Source: Sulfitobacter undariae (GTDB lineage: Bacteria > Pseudomonadota > Alphaproteobacteria > Rhodobacterales > Rhodobacteraceae). From it: a stretch of DNA of 64,000 bases. Shown here one piece after another: positions 26,925-37,760 of this stretch. The stretch's first letter is position 1. Every line of letters begins with the position of its first letter. The notes under the pieces are model-generated. The model had not been told where the DNA came from and searched no databases. It saw only the letters and a list, made by a program, of their open reading frames with translations. Made by a program: the position numbers and the translations under genes. Location of the stretch: the NCBI RefSeq assembly GCF_014196805.1, contig NZ_JACIEI010000018.1:1-64000 (forward strand), read 5' to 3'.

Positions 26925-27836
26925 TTAAGGTTTTGAAAACGCGGGGTGTGCTGCAGCGGCTTCGCGCACCAGATCGGCGATCTCTTCTAGCTGGGGGGTG
27001 AGCGCGGAAGTCTTGCGCCAGATCATTCCGACGGTGCGTTTGGGATGTGGCGCACCCAGCGCAGCGATGCTGACGGTGGCCGAACGCGTTTCAACCGGAA
27101 TGGCCATTTCGGGGATCAGGGTTACACCGATGCCTGCGCCCACCATCTGCACCAGCGTTGACAGCGATGATCCATCCAGGCCTTCGCGTGGCAACGCATT
27201 GCGCATGGAGCAAAAAGACAGTGCCTGATCACGGAAACAATGGCCTTCCTCCAGCAACAACAGCTTCATCTGGCTGAGCGTATCCATATCAGGCACAGGG
27301 CGGTCAGCGTCTTGTGGTGGGCGCACCAGAACCATGGCTTCTTCAAACAGTGCAACTTCGGTTAAAGATGGCTCCGAGACAGGCAAGGCAACAATGGCGC
27401 AATCCAGTTTTCCTTCGCTCAATTCCTCGATTAGCTTTTGGGTCATGGTTTCGCGTACCATCAGATCAATTTCAGGGTTGGCGGCGGTGATGTGGCCAAT
27501 GATAGAAGGCAGCAGATAGGGCGCAATTGTTGGGATTACGCCAATACGCAGGCGGTCAAGGGCGGTGTTGCCAGCTCCGCGCGCCATATCTGCCAGCGCC
27601 TCTGCTTCGCGTAGAATGATACTGGCGCGTAGGCCGAATTTCTCTCCAAAAGCCGTGAGGCGTATCTGCCGTGCACCGCGTTCAAACAATTGCTGGCCTA
27701 AAGCGGCCTCAAGCGCTGCAATCTGCGCGGAGAGGGCGGGTTGCGATATGGCGCAGATATCGGCGGCATTGCCAAAATGGCCGTGACGGGCAAGGGCCTC
27801 AAAATATCGGAGCTGTTTAAGCGTAAAATTGATCAT
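26925..27836 (-). CDS. oxyR: OxyR-type hydrogen peroxide-sensing LysR regulator
   Basis: The 303-residue LysR-family regulator has an N-terminal helix-turn-helix (LRYFEALARHGHFGNAADIC and ISQPALSAQIAALE) and an effector domain. The redox pair occurs in LLLLEEGHCFRDQALSFC. C200 and C209 match E. coli C199 and C208, including the RDQ context, so disulfide sensing of peroxide is expected. It is divergent from katG with 119 bases between the start codons, the standard OxyR-target arrangement. Confidence 0.95.
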   Translation of the reverse strand: MINFTLKQLRYFEALARHGHFGNAADICAISQPALSAQIAALEAALGQQLFERGARQIRLTAFGEKFGLRASIILREAEALADMARGAGNTALDRLRIGVIPTIAPYLLPSIIGHITAANPEIDLMVRETMTQKLIEELSEGKLDCAIVALPVSEPSLTEVALFEEAMVLVRPPQDADRPVPDMDTLSQMKLLLLEEGHCFRDQALSFCSMRNALPREGLDGSSLSTLVQMVGAGIGVTLIPEMAIPVETRSATVSIAALGAPHPKRTVGMIWRKTSALTPQLEEIADLVREAAAAHPAFSKP

Positions 27837-30160
<2,324 letters not shown>

Positions 30161-30179
30161 TCCAACCGGACTTAAAAAG

Positions 30180-30210
30180 AACGCGGCTCCAATCGGGGCC
30201 GCGTTTTGCT
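30180..30210 (+). terminator. Rho-independent terminator of katG
   Basis: The stem ACGCGGC (30181-30187) pairs with GCCGCGT (30198-30204), extended by one or two pairs and followed by TTTTGCTTTGC. It lies 20 bases after the katG stop. Confidence 0.8.
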
Positions 30211-30240
30211 TTGCTGAAGCCTGACTTAGCTTTCACGAGG

Positions 30241-30708
30241 TCAGCAGCGTGCGTATCCCATATTGATTAACTGCTTGCCTGAAATACGGAGAAACCCCGA
30301 GCGAACATAACGTGCCTGTTGCATAAACCACCTCTCTAGCGAGGGGGGTAAACCTTGCGACATTACACGCGACCAATGTTCAAATGCGTCAGGCGGTAGG
30401 GGGCCATTCACGCCTTTCGGCCCGTGAAATCCAAACGATGCTGAGGGGCTGACGCATACAGTAGGTAAGCCAAGGTACATGGTGCACGCTGAATTACATG
30501 TGCCATGAATTTCCACTCTTTTTCTTTCACGTCTTAGGCTACGAAGCTCGTGTTGCCGCTGTCCGATTGACCCTCCATAATCGTGTTTAATGATCAAACG
30601 GTTCGTCGCCCGCACCTGGGCGAGTGCAGGGCCCGCAAATAAGGTGATGATTACCGCGAAGAGGGTCATTGCAAGTAGCGCCAAGCGCTGTGTCCGTCCA
30701 TTTAACAT
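30241..30708 (-). CDS. Exported protein with ClpP/crotonase-like serine motif, function unknown
   Basis: The 155-residue protein has a signal peptide or anchor (LALLAMTLFAVIITLFAGPALAQ, cut here into residues 9-31). It then carries a GSIGQRQHELRSL segment and the stretch IHGTCNSACTMYLGL with SASFGFHGPKG. A Ser in an SAC context (S73) followed about 22 residues later by a His in FGFHGP (H95) mirrors the catalytic Ser and His of the ClpP/SDH/crotonase-fold proteases. Four cysteines (71, 75, 85, 155) suit a disulfide-bonded periplasmic form. The family is usually annotated hypothetical. A periplasmic serine hydrolase is inferred, not shown. It stands alone, convergent with katG. Confidence 0.6.
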   Translation of the reverse strand: MLNGRTQRLALLAMTLFAVIITLFAGPALAQVRATNRLIIKHDYGGSIGQRQHELRSLRRERKRVEIHGTCNSACTMYLGLPTVCVSPSASFGFHGPKGVNGPLPPDAFEHWSRVMSQGLPPSLERWFMQQARYVRSGFLRISGKQLINMGYARC

Positions 30709-31083
30709 CCGCTATCCCAACCAATTGAACACTGAATCTGTTTCATGCAGGATAAACTGCGCGAAGGGTGTTGATATTTAGTTCACAGATGAGGCTGGCG
30801 AGGAAAAATGGCGCTTTGGCATGCGCTTACTGTCGCGGGATCGACAAGGTGGTTGGATACGGGCACGGTAAATCTGGCTGCGAATAGTCATTGTGACTTG
30901 CAGCATTCAAAAGCTGCTGCGGCGCAACCACATGATTGACAGCATTCTGAAAGAACCGATTTTAGATGGGGGGCCAATGCAGCAGCTTGAGCTGTCGAGT
31001 AGGGCGCACGCTCCGGTATATATGCGGGGTGCCAAGGCTGTGCCTTGTCCCCGCATATCGTATTTATAGCAATGCGGGCGCGC
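30709..31083. other. Intergenic region with a large stem-loop
   Basis: This 375-base gap contains the promoter of the exported ClpP-like protein and, near its right end, the long hairpin listed separately at 31020-31058. GCAGCAT/ATGCAGC-like fragments also recur at 30900-30980. No ORF with a ribosome site was found. Confidence 0.4.
31020..31058. ncRNA. Long stem-loop, possible small RNA or bidirectional terminator
   Basis: ATATGCGGGG (31020-31029) pairs perfectly with CCCCGCATAT (31049-31058), and inside it CAAGGC (31033-31038) pairs with GCCTTG (31042-31047) over a TGT loop. This makes 16 pairs with one small asymmetric bulge. It sits 25 bases past the stop of the lipoprotein gene on the minus strand, but neither side has a clear T-run (plus side: CGTATTTAT). 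Confidence 0.45.
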
Positions 31084-31314
31084 TTAGCAGCCTGCTGCGT
31101 TGTTTCCGGCCAAGCCGCCTGCAACAGCACCGGAGGCCGTCAGGATGTCTTTGCCAGATCCGCCGCCGAGCTGGTTGCCGACTGCTGCACCAAGTGCCGC
31201 GCCTGTTACGGCTGCGCCGACACAGCCAACTTGCCGTTGCTGCTGTGGGCTAGTGGAACAGGCTTGCAAAAGAGCCATGCTTGCGAGGACTGCTGTGATG
31301 CCTACTGTTTTCAT
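31084..31314 (-). CDS. Small glycine-zipper outer-membrane lipoprotein
   Basis: The 76-residue protein has a lipoprotein signal ending in the lipobox MALLQAC with Cys at residue 19. The mature part is a glycine-zipper helix pair (VGCVGAAVTGAALGAAVG and GAVAGGLAGNNAAG), as in 17 kDa-antigen/YMGG-type 2TM proteins. AAGGTAA lies seven bases before the ATG. Such proteins insert into the outer membrane or periplasm; no precise function is known. Confidence 0.8.
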   Translation of the reverse strand: MKTVGITAVLASMALLQACSTSPQQQRQVGCVGAAVTGAALGAAVGNQLGGGSGKDILTASGAVAGGLAGNNAAGC

Positions 31315-31588
31315 TTTTATTTACCTTGTTTTGACTGGGCCAGCCGAGCGCGGGCCTACATAAACCAGATAGCTGTCGTCAATTGTACTGACAAGAAGTG
31401 CCTGATTACGACGGTGCAGGATAGGCGGCGAAGCGCCAGTGAGTGAAAGGTTTCTTTGCCTGATAGGCGATATTCGAATTTCCATCTCTCTGTGGTGGCG
31501 GGGCTCATAGTTAATTTAACATATTGTATTAAATATATATATTTAAATTTTGAAAATTTGTGTCAGGGGGCTGACTACCTGAAAAGAG
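31315..31588. other. AT-rich intergenic stretch
   Basis: About 270 bases; the part 31500-31565 is mostly A and T (long TTAAATATATAT-type run). It carries the lipoprotein promoter on the minus strand. The base composition differs sharply from the flanks, a possible sign of a foreign insert together with the ORF at 31589-31861. Confidence 0.4.
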
Positions 31589-31861
31589 TCATTTTTTAGG
31601 ATCACGACTCTGTTTCATATCTGAAACTCTCCGATCAAAGTGTATCCTGCCAGATTCCGTTAAGCTGTATGATTTTTCGTTAAACTTTGTTTCCCAATCA
31701 TCACCCCTGAGGAAAATGTCAGCTTGATATAAAATAATATCACTAGACTTTTGGCCCCAGTCATCCTCAGCAGTAACAAAGCCGACGTACCTCAAGGCCT
31801 CAACGTCTTTCTTTATAATCGAAGTAGGCTTCCACCAGTCTTGCACCAAGGGAGGGGTCAA
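31589..31861 (-). CDS. Hypothetical small protein in an AT-rich patch
   Basis: The 90-residue ORF starts at TTG with only a weak, close GAGG. It encodes a charged soluble protein (LVQDWWKPTSIIKKDVEALR near the start; SYSLTESGRIHFDRR near the end). The latter is reminiscent of the wing of winged-helix regulators. It lies 30 bases downstream of rlmF on the same strand and has unusual base composition. It could be a real small gene or the tail of a decayed one; I do not recognise a family. Confidence 0.35.
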   Translation of the reverse strand: MTPPLVQDWWKPTSIIKKDVEALRYVGFVTAEDDWGQKSSDIILYQADIFLRGDDWETKFNEKSYSLTESGRIHFDRRVSDMKQSRDPKK

Positions 31862-31891
31862 ACGCCTCGGGGAGTGCGCTTGCCAGTCAAT

Positions 31892-32818
31892 TCATTTGGC
31901 AAGGTCGCTAAGGAACTGAGAGCGCTGATTTCTTCTTATGTAAGTCCATGCAATAAAACGGCTTATTTTTTGCCCCTGTGCCATTTCGACGACCTTAAAA
32001 TCCGCAACTTTAGCTTTTCTCAAGATTTTGTAGAGCGGCTGGAGGTTGTCTTTTTTCGACACTAAAGAACTAAACCATAGGCATTGGTCGGCAAAATCCC
32101 TGCTTTGTTCGACCATGTTGGCGATAAATTTTATCTCTCCACCCGGATACCAAAGTTCAGCATTTTGACCGCCAAAATTGAGTTTTTGTGACTTTCCCTT
32201 ACCAAGGTTACTCCACTTGCGTTGGGTGCCTCTATTGGCTTGCTCCATAGAGGCATGGAAAGGTGGGTTGCACAGGGTGACGTGAAACACATCATCTGGC
32301 TTGATCACGCCTCTAAGGGTGTTTTCAGGTATATCTTGCCGTCTGAGGGCGATGTTCAGCTTGTTGGTTTCGCAAATCCGTTGTGCCGATTTGATCGCGC
32401 CTGCGTCTACATCGACGCCAGTGAAGTCCCAGCCGTATTCACTCTGGCCGATTAGGGGATAGACCAAGCTCGCGCCAGTACCGATGTCTAACACCTTGAT
32501 ATTGGGCCCGCGGGGGATTTCTTGATCATTGTTGTCGGCCAGCAAGTCCGCCAGATAATGGATGTAATCGACACGGCCGGGGATCGGTGGGCATAGATAA
32601 TCGGCAGGAATATCCCAGAAATCTATGTCATAATATGTCTTTAGCAGCGCTCGGTTAAGCATTCGCACCGCGCCCACGTCTTGGAAGTCGATGGTCGTCC
32701 GACCGACAGGATTGCGAGTTGTAAACGCCTCAAGCTCGGGTGACTGCGCCACTAAACGCTCGAAATCGTAACCTTCTCTATGTTGATTGCGAGGGTGCAG
32801 CATCGTTTTGGTGGCCAT
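31892..32818 (-). CDS. rlmF: 23S rRNA (adenine(1618)-N6)-methyltransferase RlmF
   Basis: The roughly 308-residue methyltransferase opens with LHPRNQHREGYDFERLVAQS, the typical RlmF N-terminus. It carries the SAM-binding motif VLDIGTGASLVYPL and the N6-adenine motif NPPF in VTLCNPPFHASMEQANRG. It modifies A1618 in 23S rRNA. The ATG at 32818 with AAGGA upstream is preferred; a GTG at 32851 would add 11 residues. It stands alone among small genes of unknown role. Confidence 0.92.
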   Translation of the reverse strand: MATKTMLHPRNQHREGYDFERLVAQSPELEAFTTRNPVGRTTIDFQDVGAVRMLNRALLKTYYDIDFWDIPADYLCPPIPGRVDYIHYLADLLADNNDQEIPRGPNIKVLDIGTGASLVYPLIGQSEYGWDFTGVDVDAGAIKSAQRICETNKLNIALRRQDIPENTLRGVIKPDDVFHVTLCNPPFHASMEQANRGTQRKWSNLGKGKSQKLNFGGQNAELWYPGGEIKFIANMVEQSRDFADQCLWFSSLVSKKDNLQPLYKILRKAKVADFKVVEMAQGQKISRFIAWTYIRRNQRSQFLSDLAK

Positions 32819-33028
32819 GGGATAGCTGTCCTTAAAGTTGGTAGAGATCACGATCCAAACCGCTCATTGCTCTTAAACCTTCATGTGCAAATAGTAAAAT
32901 TAATAGGGTGTTGAATTTGGAATGATCGGTTGGGAGGCACGAAGTCGCAGGTCTGAAAACAATAAGTTGAACACCAAGGTGTCTTGCGTGCACAACGCAC
33001 CTATCGGATTACAAAAGGTGGGGATAAC

Positions 33029-33793
33029 ATGGCGAAAGTGGCGATTATTACAGGCGGGCTGTCGGGTATGGGTTTGGCGACGGCTAAACGGTTTATCGCG
33101 GATGGCATTACAGTGTGCATTGGTGCGCGGCGCGGGGATGATCCTGCGTCGGTGGCTGAATTACATGAAAAACTGGGCCGGCCTGTACTGGTGGCTGCCC
33201 TGGATGTGCGCAACAGTGACAGTGTGGCCGCCTTTGTCGCGCGTGTGATTGCGGCGCATGGCCGCGTGGATATCTTGCTCAATACGGCGGGTGTCTATGA
33301 AGAATCTCCGGTGATCGACCATCCAGATGATATGTGGGACGCCCATATTGATACCAATCTGACTGGCACATTCAAAATGATCCGCGCTGTGATGCCTATT
33401 ATGAAAGCGCAGGGTTGGGGGCGGATCATCAATCTTGCCTCGACCGCCGCCCATGAGGGGCTGGAAAACAACGTGGCCTATTGCACGTCTAAGGCAGGGC
33501 TGTTGGGCTTGGGGCGCGTTGTCAGCCTTGAAGGGGCCGCGCATGGGATCACCTGTATCAGCATCAGCCCCACATGGGTTGAAACCGAAATGCTGAAATC
33601 CTTTGTGGACGCGGAAACTGCGGAAACGGGCCTGTCACGGGCCGAAATTCAGGCGAAATACAATGCGTCAAACCCGCAAGGGGCCTTGGTGCAGCCTTCC
33701 GAGATTGCTGATCTGGTGGCGTTTCTGGCCAGTGACGCAGGGCGTGCGATTACCATGGAAGATATCAAGGTTAACGCGGCGACGAATTGGTAA
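33029..33793 (+). CDS. Short-chain dehydrogenase/reductase, 3-hydroxybutyrate-dehydrogenase-like
   Basis: The 254-residue oxidoreductase has the classical SDR cofactor motif TGGLSGMG (residues 8-15), the NTAG strand (LLNTAGVY) and the catalytic triad S138, Y151, K155 (NLASTAAHEG and YCTSKAG). Its C-terminal part ISPTWVETEML fits 3-hydroxybutyrate or 3-oxoacyl reductase groups. The start at 33029 follows GGTGGGG. Its end overlaps the end of the convergent A-PCP-R gene by 23 bases. The substrate is not assigned; a link with the neighbouring reductase is possible but they are not co-transcribed. Confidence 0.87.
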   Translation: MAKVAIITGGLSGMGLATAKRFIADGITVCIGARRGDDPASVAELHEKLGRPVLVAALDVRNSDSVAAFVARVIAAHGRVDILLNTAGVYEESPVIDHPDDMWDAHIDTNLTGTFKMIRAVMPIMKAQGWGRIINLASTAAHEGLENNVAYCTSKAGLLGLGRVVSLEGAAHGITCISISPTWVETEMLKSFVDAETAETGLSRAEIQAKYNASNPQGALVQPSEIADLVAFLASDAGRAITMEDIKVNAATNW

Positions 33794-36620
33794 ACCTTGC
33801 CTGTACAAGGGCAGCGGGGTCTGCGGCAGTTGCGAAATCGCCATCCATAACCTGCCCCCATGCGGCTTTGGCGTTTGTATGTTCAAACCGTGAGGTTGCC
33901 CGCAGCACCAACATATCCGACGCGATCAAAGCCCGCTGGGCATCGGATAACGGCGCGTCACGCAGCCAGTCTTGCGGCGCACAAACGGTAAAATGATCTG
34001 GGATCAGAACGGGTGTCACAAAGATGTCTGACCCGTAGTTGTAATATTGCGCGCCAACATTAACTGGCGTCATGCCAACCAGAACCGCCGCCACCTTGTG
34101 CACGTCAACCATGCGAAACGTGATCCCCTCCGGCACGGCCTGTAGGTGATTACAGGCGGTCATGATGATCTCGTAGATGTCATGAGGATTAGGCGCGGCT
34201 AGATCATACAGCGACGGCAGGCGAAAAATCGCAGCGGGGACTCCAGACGCGATGATCTGCGCCTCGGCGTCGATTTTGGCCGCGCCATAGCCCGAACACC
34301 CTTCAAACACTTTGGTCGCGGCTTCGGGGAAGGGACCGCCAGCATCGGGGAACACTGCCGTGGAAGATGTGTAACGCAGATCGGCCTGCGCCTCCGCGCA
34401 AAACGCCAAGATATTGCTGATGCCCGTTTGCGACCACTTTTGCGAATGGCTGCGGTCAACCGCTAGATTCACCATCGCCGCGCAGTGGATGACGCTGCGG
34501 ACACAAGCAGCCAGTTGGAGATAGCTTTGCTGATCCAACCCAAAGCGCGTGTCCTCAAGCGAGGCGGAGATCAGCACCAATCTATCGGGGTCGACCCCAT
34601 GGGTGGCGGCAATGCGCTGGAGGCGGTCGGCGGAGGCATTACGTTTTTCGCGGATCACACAGTAAATCACCTGATCCTCAGGCAAGGCAGCAGCGGCGGC
34701 TTTCAGAACGCTACTGCCTAGAAAACCGGTGGCGCCTGTCAGCAAAATTCCCGTGCGGGTGAACTCTGCCTGAACACTGTCGCGTGTGGCCTCGGACAGC
34801 AGATCATGCAGCCGCCCTAAAGGCACGTTCAGGGCAAAGTCGAAATCCACAGGGCAGTTGTAAATCTCCTCAAGCGACAAAAGAAACGTCACCGCCATCA
34901 GTGAATCACCGCCCTGATCGCCGAACGACAGGCCGAGATCGAGGGCGTCCACATCACACCCCATGACCTTGGCGGCCTGCGCGAGGGTTGGCAACGCCGT
35001 GCCGTCATCGACCTGCGCATCTTGCACATCTATATCTGGCAGGCGTTTGTAGTCGTATTTGCCTGACACAGCGTTGATCGGGATATCATCAAGACGGATA
35101 AGATAGCTGGGGATGCAATAGGCGGGCAGGTCTTTGCGCAGGGCCTTGGATAGGGCGGCGGGAATGCGCATTTGGGTCTTATCCAAGCCCCAGTTCTTCG
35201 CATTCTGTGCTGCCTGATCCGCGTCGCAAGTGTAATACAGCACCAGCGCGTTGTCTTGGCCCGCGATGGGTTTGATCCACGGCACCCCTTGTTGAAAGCC
35301 GATGTAGTCGTGCAATGACTCCGTCAATTCGCGGGTCTGGATGCTGTGGCCGCGCAGCTTGAGCATATGGGCGATGCGCCCAATCACAAACACCGCGCTA
35401 TTTCTGTCCACATAGCCTTGATCGCCAGTGTCGTACAAACGTGCATCGCGTCCGTCCAGCTTCAGGGTGCGAAACCGCAGCGCCGTTTCCTCGGGGCGGT
35501 TGATGTAACCGGGCCCCAACATGTCGGGGCCTTCAAAATGCAGCAAGCCGGGCTGGCCAGCGGGGCAAGGCTGATCGTTGTCATCCAGTACCACGGCCCG
35601 CAGATGCGCCATCGGCACACCTACTGAGACGGGACCGCTCTGCGCCTCTCGTGCGGTAACATCGGTGATGCAAATGTCATGGGTTTCGCAAATACTATAG
35701 AGGTTCAACAGCGTTACATCAGGCAGTTTGTGGCGCACAGCGGCGATCAGATCATCGCTCACCACTTCGCCGTTCAGGATGATGCGCTGCAACGACAAAT
35801 CGGGCAGTGCCGTGTTGGGTAAAGCCAGCAGGCTTTTCTCCAGTGCGGACGGCGTGAACAACATCTCTGTCACGCCGGTGCGTTGCCAGAAACGGACCAG
35901 CGCCGTCGGGCTCATCAGCTCGTTGAACTGCGCGAAATGTACGCTGGCGCCGTTGCGCAGCGGGCGAAACATCTCCCAGATGGCAAAAATATAGGCACCC
36001 ACCCGATCATCGGGGCCATATGGGGTGTAGGTATCGCGCCATGCATAGGACAGCGCGGCAGAGATTTGGGTCACAGGAATGCACTTGGGTTTGCCTGTCG
36101 TGCCTGATGTCGCAACAATATAAATGATGTCATCGGCAGCCACCTTTGGGGCGATGACAGGACGTGGTGGTGTGGGGCTGAGATCATCAAGCTGCGCAGC
36201 CACTTCAATGCGGGTGCAGCTCTGGGGTAATTGGCCTGCGGTAGGGGGCTCGGCCAGAAAAACGGTATTGATTGCCAGTTCTTCCAGAATATTACCCAAA
36301 ACCTCGTTGGGCATCGCAGGGTCCAGATGTACAAACGGGCGGCCCGAGACGATGCAGGCTGTCACGGCAGCGCCAAAAGCCAGTGAGGGTTTGCCAAATA
36401 CAGCAACAGGCGCATCGCTGGGCATAAGAGGCTGAAGCTTGCTGATAAAATCCGCTAATTGGCCATAGCTGAGCGCTGCCGCTCTGTCGGCTAAGGCGGG
36501 CTTGTCTGAGTGATATTGCAGCGCCTGTGCAATTTGGCTGGGGATATCTAAAAATTCAGTCAAAGTAACAGCCACCCTATCAGCAATCGGTTGCGACGTT
36601 ATCGCATTGAATTGCGACAT
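33771..36620 (-). CDS. Adenylation-carrier-thioester reductase protein (carboxylic acid reductase/NRPS-like)
   Basis: The 949-residue modular enzyme has three parts. Residues 30-525 form an AMP-binding adenylation domain (YIVATSGTTGKPKCIPVT; LYSICETHD as A5; LYDTGDQGYVDRN as A7; RIAHMLKLRGH as A8; Lys in AVSGKYDYKR, K521). Residues 545-610 form a carrier with the phosphopantetheine Ser in FGDQGGDSLMA (S573). Residues 622-949 form a NAD(P)H-binding terminal reductase (ILLTGATGFLGSSVLKAA, IHCAAMVNL, SGYGAAKIDAEA). The layout matches carboxylic acid reductases and aminoadipate-reductase-like NRPS monomodules, which activate an acid and release it as aldehyde or alcohol. No condensation domain, phosphopantetheinyl transferase or other biosynthetic gene is adjacent. 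The substrate is unknown. Confidence 0.88.
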   Translation of the reverse strand: MSQFNAITSQPIADRVAVTLTEFLDIPSQIAQALQYHSDKPALADRAAALSYGQLADFISKLQPLMPSDAPVAVFGKPSLAFGAAVTACIVSGRPFVHLDPAMPNEVLGNILEELAINTVFLAEPPTAGQLPQSCTRIEVAAQLDDLSPTPPRPVIAPKVAADDIIYIVATSGTTGKPKCIPVTQISAALSYAWRDTYTPYGPDDRVGAYIFAIWEMFRPLRNGASVHFAQFNELMSPTALVRFWQRTGVTEMLFTPSALEKSLLALPNTALPDLSLQRIILNGEVVSDDLIAAVRHKLPDVTLLNLYSICETHDICITDVTAREAQSGPVSVGVPMAHLRAVVLDDNDQPCPAGQPGLLHFEGPDMLGPGYINRPEETALRFRTLKLDGRDARLYDTGDQGYVDRNSAVFVIGRIAHMLKLRGHSIQTRELTESLHDYIGFQQGVPWIKPIAGQDNALVLYYTCDADQAAQNAKNWGLDKTQMRIPAALSKALRKDLPAYCIPSYLIRLDDIPINAVSGKYDYKRLPDIDVQDAQVDDGTALPTLAQAAKVMGCDVDALDLGLSFGDQGGDSLMAVTFLLSLEEIYNCPVDFDFALNVPLGRLHDLLSEATRDSVQAEFTRTGILLTGATGFLGSSVLKAAAAALPEDQVIYCVIREKRNASADRLQRIAATHGVDPDRLVLISASLEDTRFGLDQQSYLQLAACVRSVIHCAAMVNLAVDRSHSQKWSQTGISNILAFCAEAQADLRYTSSTAVFPDAGGPFPEAATKVFEGCSGYGAAKIDAEAQIIASGVPAAIFRLPSLYDLAAPNPHDIYEIIMTACNHLQAVPEGITFRMVDVHKVAAVLVGMTPVNVGAQYYNYGSDIFVTPVLIPDHFTVCAPQDWLRDAPLSDAQRALIASDMLVLRATSRFEHTNAKAAWGQVMDGDFATAADPAALVQARFTNSSPR

Positions 36621-36679
36621 TCACTGATGTCTTCGTCTGATCACTCGTGGATTTCAAGGCCAAATTGGCGATGTTGGAT

Positions 36680-36738
36680 AAACCCGTTTCTGACGTGGGT
36701 TTGATCTCCGCCATTCCATGAAAGGGCGGAGACTTTTT
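36680..36738 (+). terminator. Terminator-like double hairpin pointing to the plus strand
   Basis: AAACCC (36680-36685) pairs with GGGTTT (36697-36702), and TCTCCGCC (36705-36712) pairs with GGCGGAGA (36725-36732), followed on the plus strand by CTTTTT. Both flanking genes are on the minus strand, so the T-run is on the wrong side for znuA. The stems alone could still mark the 3' end of the znuA message. Confidence 0.5.
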
Positions 36739-36763
36739 GCGTGAAAATAACCGAAGCTGCGGA

Positions 36764-37747
36764 TTAGAGGCAATCTGCAAGGGATGCCGCAAGGTTGCGG
36801 ATGACCTGAGGGTAAAGACCTGCGCCGATTTCCAGATCGGAACCCAAGGGGTCAATCACCGCTGTTTTCGCGTCCGATCCCTCTAGGGTCGTCGCAATGA
36901 GGCCGGGATTAAACTGGGGTTCTGCCAGAACGCAATCGATCCCTTCAGAGGCAATTCTGTCGCGGATTTCGGCGATGCGGGCGGGGCTGGGATCAGATGC
37001 ATCACTGACCGAAATCGCGCCCGAGGCAGGGAAGTTAAAGTCGTTTTCAAAATACTGGTAGGCATCATGAAAAGCGATAAACTTGCCACCGCGCAGCGGC
37101 TCTAGCATCCCATTGATTTCGGCGGTCAGGGCAACAATCTCGGCGCGGCCTGCTGCAGCATTTGCAAAGTATGCGCCCGCATTGTCAGGATCTGTGGCAG
37201 AGAGTTGTCCCGCGATGATGTTCAGCCAGTTTGATGCGTTTTGGGGTGACAGCCATGCGTGCGGATCATGTTCTCCATGGCCGTGGCCTGCATGGTCATC
37301 GTGGTTATCATCGCCTTCATGATCTGCGTGTGCGTCGTGCTCTTCATGCCCATCGTGTTCCGCCTCTTCACCGTGCTCATGCTTTTCAAACAACGCACCT
37401 TGGCGGAATTCCAATTCAATTGTGCCATCGGTCTCCAAAAGCTCGGTTACCGCTGCATCAGCGGCCAGAGTCTCCAGCGCGCTTTGCAGCCACGGCGTGA
37501 TGCCCTCACTAACCCAAAACACCACATCTGCCTCTTGCAAAGCACGCGCTTCGGAGGGGCGTAAGGAGTATTCGTGGGGGCTGGCACCGGATTGAATGAT
37601 CAAATTCGGGGTCGCGACCCCTTCCATCACCCGCGCAACTAGCGAATGCACGGGGGCGATATCGACAGCAACGCTTGGTGCGTCAGCCAAAACAGTGTTG
37701 CCAAGCAGGGCCGCGGCGAAGGAAAGGGGCAGGAGTGTTCTGGACAT
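36764..37747 (-). CDS. znuA: Zinc ABC transporter substrate-binding protein ZnuA
   Basis: The 327-residue periplasmic protein has a signal peptide (LLPLSFAAALLGNTVLA), the first zinc ligand in DIAPVHSLV (H34), and ASPHEYSLRPS. A His- and Asp-rich loop spans residues 123-160, and the second ligand is in HDPHAWLSP (H163). Later ligands lie in AFHDAYQYFE. The charged His loop is typical of ZnuA and absent from manganese homologues. The start at 37747 was chosen since the longer reading to 37906 would run through the zur start region. It is divergent from zur with candidate Zur boxes between. Confidence 0.94.
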   Translation of the reverse strand: MSRTLLPLSFAAALLGNTVLADAPSVAVDIAPVHSLVARVMEGVATPNLIIQSGASPHEYSLRPSEARALQEADVVFWVSEGITPWLQSALETLAADAAVTELLETDGTIELEFRQGALFEKHEHGEEAEHDGHEEHDAHADHEGDDNHDDHAGHGHGEHDPHAWLSPQNASNWLNIIAGQLSATDPDNAGAYFANAAAGRAEIVALTAEINGMLEPLRGGKFIAFHDAYQYFENDFNFPASGAISVSDASDPSPARIAEIRDRIASEGIDCVLAEPQFNPGLIATTLEGSDAKTAVIDPLGSDLEIGAGLYPQVIRNLAASLADCL

Positions 37748-37760
37748 TGTTGATTCCGTG

